In this document: one piece after another, positions 25,000 to 32,138 of the stretch | How positions within the stretch are numbered: the first letter of the stretch is position 1 | Layout of the letters: every line of letters begins with the position of its first letter | Assembly (NCBI GenBank): GCA_016463375.1 | Contig: JAEMRK010000014.1 | Span: 1 to 32,282 of the forward strand | DNA length: 32,282 nucleotides | Origin: Parachlamydiales bacterium | Lineage (GTDB): Bacteria > Chlamydiota > Chlamydiia > Chlamydiales > JAEMRK01 | Direction: 5' to 3' | Program-made: the position numbers and the translations under genes | Notes under the pieces: model-generated | The model's database searches: none | What the model was told of the DNA's origin: nothing | The model's input: the letters and a program-made list of their open reading frames with translations, nothing else

Positions 25000-25171
25000 A
25001 GATTTTGCTCGTAAATTAGTTTCTATTTTACACCTTATTAGTTTTTAGAACCATATCAGTCATCATTAGATTATTCAACTCTCTAAGCTTTGGAATCCTC
25101 GAAAGAAATTAAATTTATTTTCAAAAAATTTATTCATGGCTATGGTTTTGTCTCGTCATTTTGGAGGATCT

Positions 25172-26191
25172 GTGAAAAATTGGAAAATCAACATATTTAT
25201 ATTTTTTATCGTAAGTATTACATGTTCGTTAAGTGCTGAAAAATTAAGGGCTCTGTATCCCGAAATTGAGCCTAATGAAACTGGATATATAGACGTAGAC
25301 AGTGGGCACAAAATTTATTGGGAACAATGTGGAAATCCTAAAGGAAAACCGGTCCTATTTTTACACGGCGGTCCCGGTATTGGTACATCACCTTATAATC
25401 GCTGTTTTTTTAATCCTGAAAAATATCGTATTATTTTAATGGACCAAAGAGGATGTGGAAAGAGTAAACCTTTTTCAAGTCTTGTCAATAACACGACGTG
25501 GCATTTAGTTTCAGATATTGAAACTCTAAGAGCTCATCTAAATATTGAACAATGGGTCGTATTTGGAGGTTCGTGGGGAAGTACATTAGCATTAACATAT
25601 GCCATTGAACATCCAGATCATGTCCAAGCTCTAATATTAAGAGGGATATTCTTGTGCCGTCCCAAAGAAATTCAATGGTATTATCAAAAAGGAGCTAACA
25701 GTTTATATCCCGATCTTTGGGAAAACTATATTAAACCCATCCCTGAGTCTGAAAGAAATGATTTTATCCATGCATTTTACAATCGTTTGACATCTGATGA
25801 TGCAAAAGTACGCCAAGAAGCTGCTATGGCCTGGTCTGGATGGGAGGGTGGAACATCAAGATTGTATTTTGATCCGAAACTCTATGCATCTTTTACGCAA
25901 GATGATGCTGCAGACTCTATTGCTCGCATTGAATGTCATTATTTTGTAAATAATACATTTTTCGATACTGACAATTGGATTATCGAAAACATCGATCGTA
26001 TCAGGCATATTCCCGGAATCATTGTTCAAGGTCGCTATGATATCCCATGCCCAATGATAAGTGCTTGGGAATTACATTGTGCATGGCCAGAAGCTAATCT
26101 AGAAATTATTTCAGATGCTGGCCACTCCGCATTAGAACCTGGAATTATGGATGCTTTAATACGTGCTACAGACTCATTTACAAAGGATTAA
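25172..26191 (+). CDS. pip: Proline iminopeptidase (S33) with signal peptide
   Basis: This alpha/beta-hydrolase of about 339 residues removes N-terminal proline from peptides. The oxyanion region HGGPG (65-69), nucleophile elbow GGSWGS (S134), acid in GRYDIPCP and catalytic His in DAGHSALEP are all present. I chose GTG at 25172 because GGAGG lies 4-5 nt upstream; the ATG at 25136 would add 12 residues before a clear signal peptide (NIFIFFIVSITCSLSA). Family members are normally cytosolic, so export to the periplasm is unusual. The deformylase gene follows after 4 nt, and both products appear exported, suggesting a shared role in processing N-termini of extracytoplasmic peptides. Confidence 0.88.
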   Translation: MKNWKINIFIFFIVSITCSLSAEKLRALYPEIEPNETGYIDVDSGHKIYWEQCGNPKGKPVLFLHGGPGIGTSPYNRCFFNPEKYRIILMDQRGCGKSKPFSSLVNNTTWHLVSDIETLRAHLNIEQWVVFGGSWGSTLALTYAIEHPDHVQALILRGIFLCRPKEIQWYYQKGANSLYPDLWENYIKPIPESERNDFIHAFYNRLTSDDAKVRQEAAMAWSGWEGGTSRLYFDPKLYASFTQDDAADSIARIECHYFVNNTFFDTDNWIIENIDRIRHIPGIIVQGRYDIPCPMISAWELHCAWPEANLEIISDAGHSALEPGIMDALIRATDSFTKD

Positions 26192-26195
26192 AAAC

Positions 26196-26864
26196 GTGCA
26201 GATTATTTATTCTATTTTCATATTAGCTTCACTACTCTCTTTATCTTTACTTGATGCAGAACCATTAGCTCTTGTAGATGCATTTGATCCGCTGTTAGAT
26301 CAAACGTGTTGTGCATTAAGTATGGAAGAAATAAATGATCCATCTATGCAAAATTTATTCGACTCAATGAAATCATTTGCAAAAGGGGAACAATCAGATA
26401 AACAAAAGTATGTTCTAGTTGGACTTGCAGCTCCTCAGATTGGAAAGAATATGCGTGTAATTTTAGTTGATGTTGGCGCGGATGGAAAAGGACATGTCTC
26501 TGATTTAAGAATTTATATAAATCCAGAGATTATCGAGATGTCAGATGATATGGAGGCATGGTACGAAGCATGCTTTTCTACAGGTAACGTTAAAGGCATT
26601 GTTGAAAGACCTAGTCGCGTTACTGTAAAAGCACTAGACCGATATGGCAATTCCATAGAAGAAACTCATACAGGTTATGTAGCACGTATTTTTCAACATG
26701 AAATTGATCACTTAAACGGCGTACGTTTTCCTGACCGTATAAATTCTGATGGTCTAATACATATTGTTCAGGCAGAACAAATGGTTGAATATCGCAATTA
26801 TCAGGGCTGGAGAACCTGGGTTAATACGGCTCCTCAACCTGAATGGAAAGAGCATATTGAGTAA
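26196..26864 (+). CDS. Exported peptide deformylase-like protein
   Basis: Peptide deformylase removes the formyl group from N-terminal Met. All three motifs are present: GLAAPQIG (76-83), E124-A-C126-F-S128 in place of the usual EGCLS, and H168-E-x-D-H172 (QHEIDH); C126 and the two His residues would bind the metal. The start chosen is GTG at 26196, with AAAGGA 8 nt upstream and only 4 nt after the pip stop. The resulting N-terminus is a signal peptide (IIYSIFILASLLSLSLLDA). Normal deformylases act on nascent chains in the cytosol, so this is probably a second, exported paralogue. The G-to-A and L-to-F changes in motif 2 leave activity plausible but unproven. Confidence 0.87.
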   Translation: MQIIYSIFILASLLSLSLLDAEPLALVDAFDPLLDQTCCALSMEEINDPSMQNLFDSMKSFAKGEQSDKQKYVLVGLAAPQIGKNMRVILVDVGADGKGHVSDLRIYINPEIIEMSDDMEAWYEACFSTGNVKGIVERPSRVTVKALDRYGNSIEETHTGYVARIFQHEIDHLNGVRFPDRINSDGLIHIVQAEQMVEYRNYQGWRTWVNTAPQPEWKEHIE

Positions 26865-26873
26865 TTATTAATC

Positions 26874-26916
26874 AAATCCCATGCATTGATTCTTTTGCAT
26901 GGGATTTGCTTTTTTT
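26874..26916 (+). terminator. Rho-independent terminator of the pip-deformylase operon
   Basis: A 12-bp perfect stem (AAATCCCATGCA / TGCATGGGATTT) with a 10-nt loop is followed by GC and seven T residues, starting 10 nt after the deformylase stop. Confidence 0.92.
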
Positions 26917-26991
26917 AAGATTATACTTTGGTAAGTGCATTCAAAGATCACCCGGATTGTTAGACTATCCTTAGACATCCAAAAATTGTTT

Positions 26992-27012
26992 GCGCATAAT
27001 TAAATTATGCGC
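26992..27012. terminator. Hairpin, probable terminator of the 27028-27654 gene
   Basis: A perfect 9-bp stem (GCGCATAAT / ATTATGCGC, 3-nt loop) lies 15 nt beyond the stop of the minus-strand gene. On that strand a T5 run follows after a short A-rich spacer. Confidence 0.65.
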
Positions 27013-27027
27013 TCAACGTAATTTTGA

Positions 27028-27654
27028 TTAATCAGAATCAATAATTTTCGGATAAACTATTGGAGGGGCAATTTTAAAACTTTCAATCGAGATTAATTCT
27101 TTATTGATAAGTTTGTTAAGATTAATTTTTGCTTTACTTTCCAAACTCAATGCATCAATTTTGCAAACAACGTCATCTAAAGTTTCAAGATCAAGTATTT
27201 TATTATCCAATAAAGTATTTTTAAAAACGTCACTTGTTTTATCACATATATTTTTTTCAATACTTTGATGGGTATGCTTAAAAATGTTATTAGACTCCTT
27301 AAGTTTATATTTAACACAGGCATTCAACTGAATTTTACTGTCTTCGAATTCACCCAAATCTTGAGATTTGATCTCGACACTTTTAAGTCCTAAATAATGT
27401 TCAACAGTTTGGCTTAGAATGGGATTTATGCGATAAATCTGTGGTTCTTTAAGAATCTCGTAAGGTTCTCCATTAAAAATATGCATTATTTGATAATTAT
27501 ACCTGACATTTACAAAACCGCATAAAGTATAGCAAGGGCAACAAAAGAGTTTGGATATACGATCTGCTGCTCTTTCGTATGACGATAACTCTCTCAAGCG
27601 GATAGGTTCATATGGATTGTTTTGAGCATGGAGTAATGGAACACGATTGGACAT
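27028..27654 (-). CDS. Hypothetical protein, possibly band-7/SPFH-like
   Basis: This 208-residue protein has a cysteine cluster near the N-terminus (FCCPCYTLCGF, about 37-47) that could carry lipid or metal. The middle region (HIFNGEPYEILKEPQIYRINP, then SQDLGEFEDSKIQL, CVKYKLKE) loosely recalls the start of SPFH/band-7 domains, where a beta-rich segment with a D-x-V/I-x-V pattern is followed by V-x-Y-x-L/I. A helical region follows. The match is by eye and uncertain, and no transmembrane helix is obvious. TAAGG about 7 nt upstream supports the ATG at 27654. It stands alone between two terminator-bounded regions. Confidence 0.65.
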   Translation of the reverse strand: MSNRVPLLHAQNNPYEPIRLRELSSYERAADRISKLFCCPCYTLCGFVNVRYNYQIMHIFNGEPYEILKEPQIYRINPILSQTVEHYLGLKSVEIKSQDLGEFEDSKIQLNACVKYKLKESNNIFKHTHQSIEKNICDKTSDVFKNTLLDNKILDLETLDDVVCKIDALSLESKAKINLNKLINKELISIESFKIAPPIVYPKIIDSD

Positions 27655-27721
27655 TAAGTAACCTTAAAGTAAGTAATTTTAAAAATTCATTTTTATCATA
27701 GCAAAAAGCTTTCTACAAGTC

Positions 27722-27766
27722 TTCTGATGCGCATTTTTCAAAGTTTATAAACTTATTTAAGATCCA
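27722..27766 (+). repeat. Upstream repeat of the 27.7-28.7 kb duplication, copy 1
   Basis: TTCTGATGCGCATTTTTCAA and the following bases recur at 28708-28753 with few differences. The match fades after GATCCA. The repeat marks the left end of the tandem duplication that includes the SCGPNQVI family genes. Confidence 0.8.
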
Positions 27767-27824
27767 TGAAAGATCCTGGATGGCTAAGTATGTCTATGGA
27801 TGCTGTTAGGATAGGTAATATGCG

Positions 27825-27830
27825 TATAAT
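27825..27830 (+). promoter_or_regulatory. Possible -10 element of the SCGPNQVI gene cluster
   Basis: A perfect TATAAT lies 56 nt upstream of the first family gene. No convincing -35 box is present at 16-18 nt. It falls in the part deleted from the second copy of the duplication. Confidence 0.4.
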
Positions 27831-27886
27831 ATTTGCATTTTTTTGTAGCATATGAGTACTATTCTTAATTTAAATTAAGGAAAAAA

Positions 27887-28231
27887 ATGGGAAATGTATC
27901 TTCAAGTTATAGTTCAAGCGGCACCATAAATTCTGGTCACTTGTATAGGCCTACTACAGTAGCAAGAGTTGGATTTCATTTAAAAAATGTTATCTTTTCT
28001 TGTGGTCCTAATCAAGTCATTAGTGCGATCGCTATTCCAGTGTTGGTTACAAAAAAAATATGTCACTCAAAATTAGTCGGCCGTCTAATTTACAGAGATT
28101 TCGATCTTATAAATAATTCGATGGGGAGTAATAATTATAATGGATGTGGAACTTTTAGCTGTTATATTATTAAAGCAGTACCTGTTTTAGGCGAGGATCT
28201 GCACATAAAGCTCCACACAGTCGGAACTTAA
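27887..28231 (+). CDS. SCGPNQVI-motif family protein, member A
   Basis: This 114-residue protein of unrecognised function is the founding member of a local family. It has a Ser-rich N-terminus (GNVSSSYSSSGTINSG), then FSCGPNQVISAIAIPVLVTKK, a variable middle, and a C-terminal CYIIKAVPVLGEDLHIKL. The SCGPNQVI core plus hydrophobic helix and the VPxxGED tail are shared with the two genes downstream, so it is an older, more diverged paralogue. AAGGA about 6 nt upstream supports the ATG. No signal peptide is seen; the hydrophobic helix could insert in a membrane. The first gene of the cluster. Confidence 0.75.
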   Translation: MGNVSSSYSSSGTINSGHLYRPTTVARVGFHLKNVIFSCGPNQVISAIAIPVLVTKKICHSKLVGRLIYRDFDLINNSMGSNNYNGCGTFSCYIIKAVPVLGEDLHIKLHTVGT

Positions 28232-28283
28232 AAAGAAATATGCATGTTCACAAAATGATTTTAAAGTTGCTTAAGGAAAAATT

Positions 28284-28682
28284 ATGCCGATAGAAGTAGT
28301 TTATCGTAGTAAATATGATGACAGATCTTTAGTTCGCTTGCACGTAACAAATTGTGTGAAGTCTTGTGGTCCAAATCAAGTTATTGGCTTGGCTGCATTA
28401 CCTATCTTGTTCACTAAAGCTGTAGTTGCTCGCGTTAAAAAATCTGAAAGAGAAAAAGATACAAAATATTATTTAGCTCCAAGGCCTTGCTATAGTGCAG
28501 AAGCTAGTGCAGAAGCCTGGGTAAATTTTAGTAAAAGAGACGTCTCGAATTGTGATTATAGAATTAAATGTCGTATTGTAAAAATGATACCTTTTGTAGG
28601 AGAGGATATTTATTTATCAAAATTAATTCACAGACATAAAGAATTAAGACTGAATAGAGGCTGGGGCTATTCAAGCGCATGA
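28284..28682 (+). CDS. SCGPNQVI-motif family protein, member B
   Basis: This 132-residue protein is nearly identical through most of its length to the gene at 28877-29266. It has the N-terminus MPIE, NCVKSCGPNQVIGLAALPIL, FTKAVVARVKKS, SNCDYRIKCRIVKMIPFVGED and a HRHKELR tail. Six conserved Cys positions and a basic C-terminus suggest a compact, perhaps metal- or disulphide-stabilised domain after a hydrophobic helix. Its last residues (WGYSSA) are encoded by a short piece of DNA matching the 3' end of dacB in antisense, so the original C-terminus was replaced when about 40-50 bp were lost. AAGGA precedes the ATG. Function unknown. Confidence 0.78.
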   Translation: MPIEVVYRSKYDDRSLVRLHVTNCVKSCGPNQVIGLAALPILFTKAVVARVKKSEREKDTKYYLAPRPCYSAEASAEAWVNFSKRDVSNCDYRIKCRIVKMIPFVGEDIYLSKLIHRHKELRLNRGWGYSSA

Positions 28683-28708
28683 TTAACTGATTTATAGTTC
28701 AAGCAATT
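28670..28708 (-). repeat. Copied fragment of the dacB 3' end
   Basis: These 39 nt match 29309-29347 inside dacB at 37 positions (TTCAAGCG, a 2-nt mismatch, then 29 identical bases). They are a scrap of dacB left between two family genes, and show that the duplicated unit reached into dacB. Confidence 0.88.
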
Positions 28709-28827
28709 TCTGATGCGCATTTTTCAAAGTTTTATAAACCTATATATGATCTACCTGTTATATAATTAAAGCAGTACCTGTTTTAGGCGAGGATTTGCAC
28801 ATAAAGCTACATAAAGTCGGAACTTAA
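28708..28827 (+). pseudogene. Internally deleted copy of member A
   Basis: 28708-28753 match the sequence upstream of member A (27722-27766). At 28755 the sequence jumps to the 3' end of member A (28159-28231), keeping its last codons (CYIIKAVPVLGEDLHIKL...VGT) and the stop at 28825-28827. About 390 nt, including the promoter, start codon and SCGPNQVI core, are missing. It is the remnant of member A in the second copy of a tandem duplication. Confidence 0.85.
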
Positions 28828-28876
28828 AAATAAATATGCATGTTTATAAAATGATTTAAGTTATTAAGGGAAAATT

Positions 28877-29266
28877 ATGCCAATAGAAAAAGATTATCGT
28901 GGTTATGATTATGACAGACCTTCATTTCGCCTGCACGTGACACATTGTGTAAAGTCTTGTGGTCCAAATCAAGTTATTGGATTGGCTGCATTACCTATCT
29001 TATTCACAAAAGCTGTGGTTGCCCGCGTTAAAAAATCTTATAGTGAAAAACCAGAAATGAAATTTAAGAACCTAGCTACAAGGCATGGTTTCAGTGCAGA
29101 AGCCTTTGTAAATTTAAATAAAAGAAACGTCTCAAATTGTGACTATAGAATAAAATGTCGTGTTGTAAAAATGATACCTTTAGTTGGAGAAGATATTTAT
29201 TACTCAAAATTAAGTCACAGACACAAAGAATTAAGAGAGAATAGATGTTGGGACGACAATCCATAA
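28877..29266 (+). CDS. SCGPNQVI-motif family protein, member B'
   Basis: This 129-residue protein is the recent paralogue of 28284-28682. It shares MPIE, HCVKSCGPNQVIGLAALPIL, FTKAVVARVKKS, NVSNCDYRIKCRVVKMIP and GEDIYYSKLSHRHKELR, and differs mainly in a short middle segment and the tail (CWDDNP, probably the original ending). Its leader is also duplicated, with AGGGA before the ATG. The conserved Cys residues are kept in both copies while the linker varies, which suggests selection on the protein. Its stop abuts the dacB stop (convergent, no gap). Function unknown. Confidence 0.78.
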   Translation: MPIEKDYRGYDYDRPSFRLHVTHCVKSCGPNQVIGLAALPILFTKAVVARVKKSYSEKPEMKFKNLATRHGFSAEAFVNLNKRNVSNCDYRIKCRVVKMIPLVGEDIYYSKLSHRHKELRENRCWDDNP

Positions 29267-30598
29267 CTAGAAATTGGATTGTTTAGGTTTTAGTTCATTC
29301 AAAATCAATTCAAGCGTTTGATTAACTGATTTATAGTTCAAGCAATTATTGATCAGTATTGCAAAAGCAATATGATCATAGAATCCTACAATGGCTTTAA
29401 TGCCTGACATTGTCCCGCCTTTAATTCTCAAATTATTTTCTTTTTGAACTAATGATCTTAAAAAAATTGGAAAATTTTCCGATTTTTTTAAGATAGAAAG
29501 CATTTTCACCAGCTGCTTTGTAGTCGTTAAATTTTTTCGTGATAAACCAGAGCCATCTGCCATATTAAATCCGCTCATATCAACACCTTTATCTTTCCAA
29601 AAGTTTGTCACAGCTTGAAGACCGGATTTTGTTGATCCTTCTTGATAGACTTCTTGACCTAGTTGTTTTAAAAGATGTTCTGCATAGAGATTAATGCTAT
29701 TGTGGTTTGTCCAATAAATGATCTCATTAAGAGGAGGGGATTCTGTTGTATTGATTAAATGTCGTTCTGATGAGATTTGAACCTGATCTAATACCTGTAT
29801 ACCGTTTTCATTTAATTGGTGCTTTAAAATGTGGGCTGTATAACTTGCAGGATCGAGAATAGCGCCTTTGATTGAAAATTCTTTAGAATTTAAAGGAATA
29901 GTACCGCGCATGAATTGCACAAGATTGTATTCACAACCAAATATCCATGCTTGATCTCCAGAGTTTTCAGGACCAATTTTGATTTCATTTTTATGTATTA
30001 CATCAAAAAGGGGAGGAACAGTTTTGGATATGATAGCATTTTGTCCAACAGTGGTACTTGGCTTGAAAAATACGTTATAATAGTTTTCGTGAAAGGATAA
30101 AGCACAGGCTCCTGCGCCATAATAGTTTCCAAGGTCTTCCCAAAGCCAACTGGATACCGCTAAACTTGATTCCCATAACGTCGCATCACCAATCACAGTG
30201 CCAGTTATTTTGTTGATACCAAAATTTTGTATGGATTTCGACCAGAGTTGTAATTGGTTATCCCAAGAAGTAAAGCGATCAGATCCAAGACAAGGATCGC
30301 CACCACCTCTGATATATAAGTTACCGTGGAGCGTTTTATCACTATCGATGTAACCGTCATATTCAATAGCTGTTTTAAAGCAGTAATCTGGCCCTAATAC
30401 TTCAAGTGCTGCTCCAGTCGTCACAACTTTCATGCAAGAGGCTGGAATAAGGCTCAAATCGCTATTTTGATCGATTAAGATTTGATTATTGGTTGTATCG
30501 ATAGCGTAGACACTAATGATGCCATGATCGACTTTGTAATTATTACTGAACATTGGCGAAACGATCGTAGCAAAAAATAAAATTAAGATTCTTTTCAT
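29267..30598 (-). CDS. dacB: D-alanyl-D-alanine carboxypeptidase/endopeptidase (PBP4 type, S13)
   Basis: This 443-residue periplasmic penicillin-binding protein of family S13 trims or opens peptidoglycan cross-links. It has a signal peptide (KRILILFFATIVSPMFS), the nucleophile motif S54-x-x-K57 (PASCMK), the second motif S301-I-N303 (NHNSINLYAEHLL), the family segment DGSGLSR (348-354) and the third motif at 393-395. That third motif reads KGG (RIKGGTMSG) instead of KTG. The threonine usually helps hold the substrate carboxylate, so activity may be altered but need not be lost. The large insert between motifs 1 and 2 is typical of PBP4. Chlamydiae build little or modified peptidoglycan, so a retained DD-peptidase is of interest. 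It converges with the SCGPNQVI genes. Confidence 0.9.
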   Translation of the reverse strand: MKRILILFFATIVSPMFSNNYKVDHGIISVYAIDTTNNQILIDQNSDLSLIPASCMKVVTTGAALEVLGPDYCFKTAIEYDGYIDSDKTLHGNLYIRGGGDPCLGSDRFTSWDNQLQLWSKSIQNFGINKITGTVIGDATLWESSLAVSSWLWEDLGNYYGAGACALSFHENYYNVFFKPSTTVGQNAIISKTVPPLFDVIHKNEIKIGPENSGDQAWIFGCEYNLVQFMRGTIPLNSKEFSIKGAILDPASYTAHILKHQLNENGIQVLDQVQISSERHLINTTESPPLNEIIYWTNHNSINLYAEHLLKQLGQEVYQEGSTKSGLQAVTNFWKDKGVDMSGFNMADGSGLSRKNLTTTKQLVKMLSILKKSENFPIFLRSLVQKENNLRIKGGTMSGIKAIVGFYDHIAFAILINNCLNYKSVNQTLELILNELKPKQSNF

Positions 30599-30659
30599 GA
30601 CTTTGACTATAGAATCTGATTTTTTGTTGGTAAATGGATAAGTTTACCGGTGACGCGAA

Positions 30660-32138
30660 TTACGAATTGTCAACTAATTCCACATTAATTTCCGGGAAAA
30701 AGTTGTCATAATCGATGTTAAAGTCAGGGCAGACTAATCGTGCATTTTTGGCAATTTCAGCTTTAGCTAAAGCTAAGAATTGTTTGATTGTGACTGAAAC
30801 ATCAAGAAATTCGACAGTTTTTAAGACTAAATCACGAACTTTTTTGTGATAGTTTTGGTTGTATATACTTCTATCAAATACGCCGTCTACTTTATGATCA
30901 CGAAACAAGTCAAGCATCTGAGCCTGACAACCAGTCGTAGTTAATGGTGAATAGACAAAAGAGTGATCAAAATAATCTAAAGCATTTTCGGCTTCTGTCA
31001 ATACTTCTTGATATTTGATATTCATGTCCTTCTCAAAAAAGCTAACTGTATTTCCATAAGCGCTGAAAACATACTCTATTGGATGCTCAATAACATTTAA
31101 ATCTCCCCATTTAGAGATGATGGTTTGACGATTAGTTATTATTCCCATGTGGTTTAGAATAGTTTCATCGTAACAATCAGTATAAACGACCAAACCACCA
31201 ACATGCGGTTTAATAGTTTGTTTATAACCAAATGATCTTAGAGTTTTAACCGTCTGTTTAACCAAATTTCCACTGTAAGAATCGGGTTTCGAATGAAAAA
31301 TGTTATCGAAAGCCTTTTTTTCATTAAAATTATAAAAAGCAAAATCTATACAAATTGGGTTGCGTCCATTTTCTAAGTATTGGGTGTAATTTTTTTTCTT
31401 AGCTACAGTGAAATCATCATTAGTGAGTAAAAAAGATCCCATGTCTTTAACTTGGGGATTATCGACAAAGCATGTCAATTTCCACTCATTAGCAATATCG
31501 ATTAATGAATTGACTAACTCTAATTCAGTTAAAAAATCATTGGGGATTGAACTTAAAAATTTTTGAGTAATATTTTCGAAGAATGTATTGATTGTATTTT
31601 TTTGTTGAGGGGAACAAGTACTGACCGAAATCAATTGGGGAACAATGCCTAAGATGTCTTCAGCATCTTTTTTTGCAAAACGTAATGTTTCATCATTAAC
31701 TATTAATTTATTAATAATCCAATCAACGAATTGATTAACTGTTTGATTAATTGAATCTAAATATTTGCGAAACGGCCTGATTTTCAAATGAGTTGTGCAT
31801 ATTCTCATGGCTGAGTTTGGTAAAAATTGAACTTTATGGATAAGTTCTTCAAAAGGCTCACCATCTCTACTGGCAGTTTCATAATCTACTTTGGCGAAAC
31901 CGATCTCATTGTTGCGGTACTCAATCCAATGGATAGGAACATTCCATTTGGTTTCAATATCGTGGACAAACTTTAAAGTTGCTTCATCTTCTTTGCCTGT
32001 GTTAGCAAAGCAAACAATAGCATCACTTGGCAAGCTCATCTGGTGAGCCTCTAAAACTTTGTAAAGCATATAAGCAGAGGTTCTGCCACCAGAAAAACTA
32101 ATGCAAGTAGGCTCATTGATTTCGTATGGATTGCTCAT
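30660..32138 (-). CDS. PAPS-reductase-like N-type ATP-pyrophosphatase with novel C-terminal region
   Basis: Residues 1-130 form a PAPS reductase/adenine nucleotide alpha-hydrolase domain. The PP-loop is S16-G-G-R-T-S21 (ISFSGGRTSAYML), followed by CFANTGKEDEATLKFV and RIC-T-T-H-L-K-I-R-P (112-122). The usual continuation of phage-type PAPS reductases is absent. Instead about 360 residues follow that I do not recognise, mostly soluble alpha/beta, with a TTGCQAQMLDLF segment near 415. The protein is twice the usual length (492 against about 230-260). It overlaps the upstream gene by four bases (ATGA), so they are coupled. Nucleotide-dependent sulfur or adenylation chemistry is plausible for the N-domain; the role of the whole is unknown. 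The gene style suggests phage or other mobile origin. Confidence 0.75.
   Translation of the reverse strand: MSNPYEINEPTCISFSGGRTSAYMLYKVLEAHQMSLPSDAIVCFANTGKEDEATLKFVHDIETKWNVPIHWIEYRNNEIGFAKVDYETASRDGEPFEELIHKVQFLPNSAMRICTTHLKIRPFRKYLDSINQTVNQFVDWIINKLIVNDETLRFAKKDAEDILGIVPQLISVSTCSPQQKNTINTFFENITQKFLSSIPNDFLTELELVNSLIDIANEWKLTCFVDNPQVKDMGSFLLTNDDFTVAKKKNYTQYLENGRNPICIDFAFYNFNEKKAFDNIFHSKPDSYSGNLVKQTVKTLRSFGYKQTIKPHVGGLVVYTDCYDETILNHMGIITNRQTIISKWGDLNVIEHPIEYVFSAYGNTVSFFEKDMNIKYQEVLTEAENALDYFDHSFVYSPLTTTGCQAQMLDLFRDHKVDGVFDRSIYNQNYHKKVRDLVLKTVEFLDVSVTIKQFLALAKAEIAKNARLVCPDFNIDYDNFFPEINVELVDNS

Noticed and set aside
26917-26990. Possible small RNA between the deformylase terminator and the next hairpin
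   Set aside because: Two hairpins flank about 70 nt, but no promoter precedes it and both hairpins are explained as terminators of the flanking genes.
30620-30650. GGTAAA-8 nt-TTTACC inverted repeat as a terminator or operator
   Set aside because: The stem is only 6 bp with no T-tract on the relevant strand; too weak to call.
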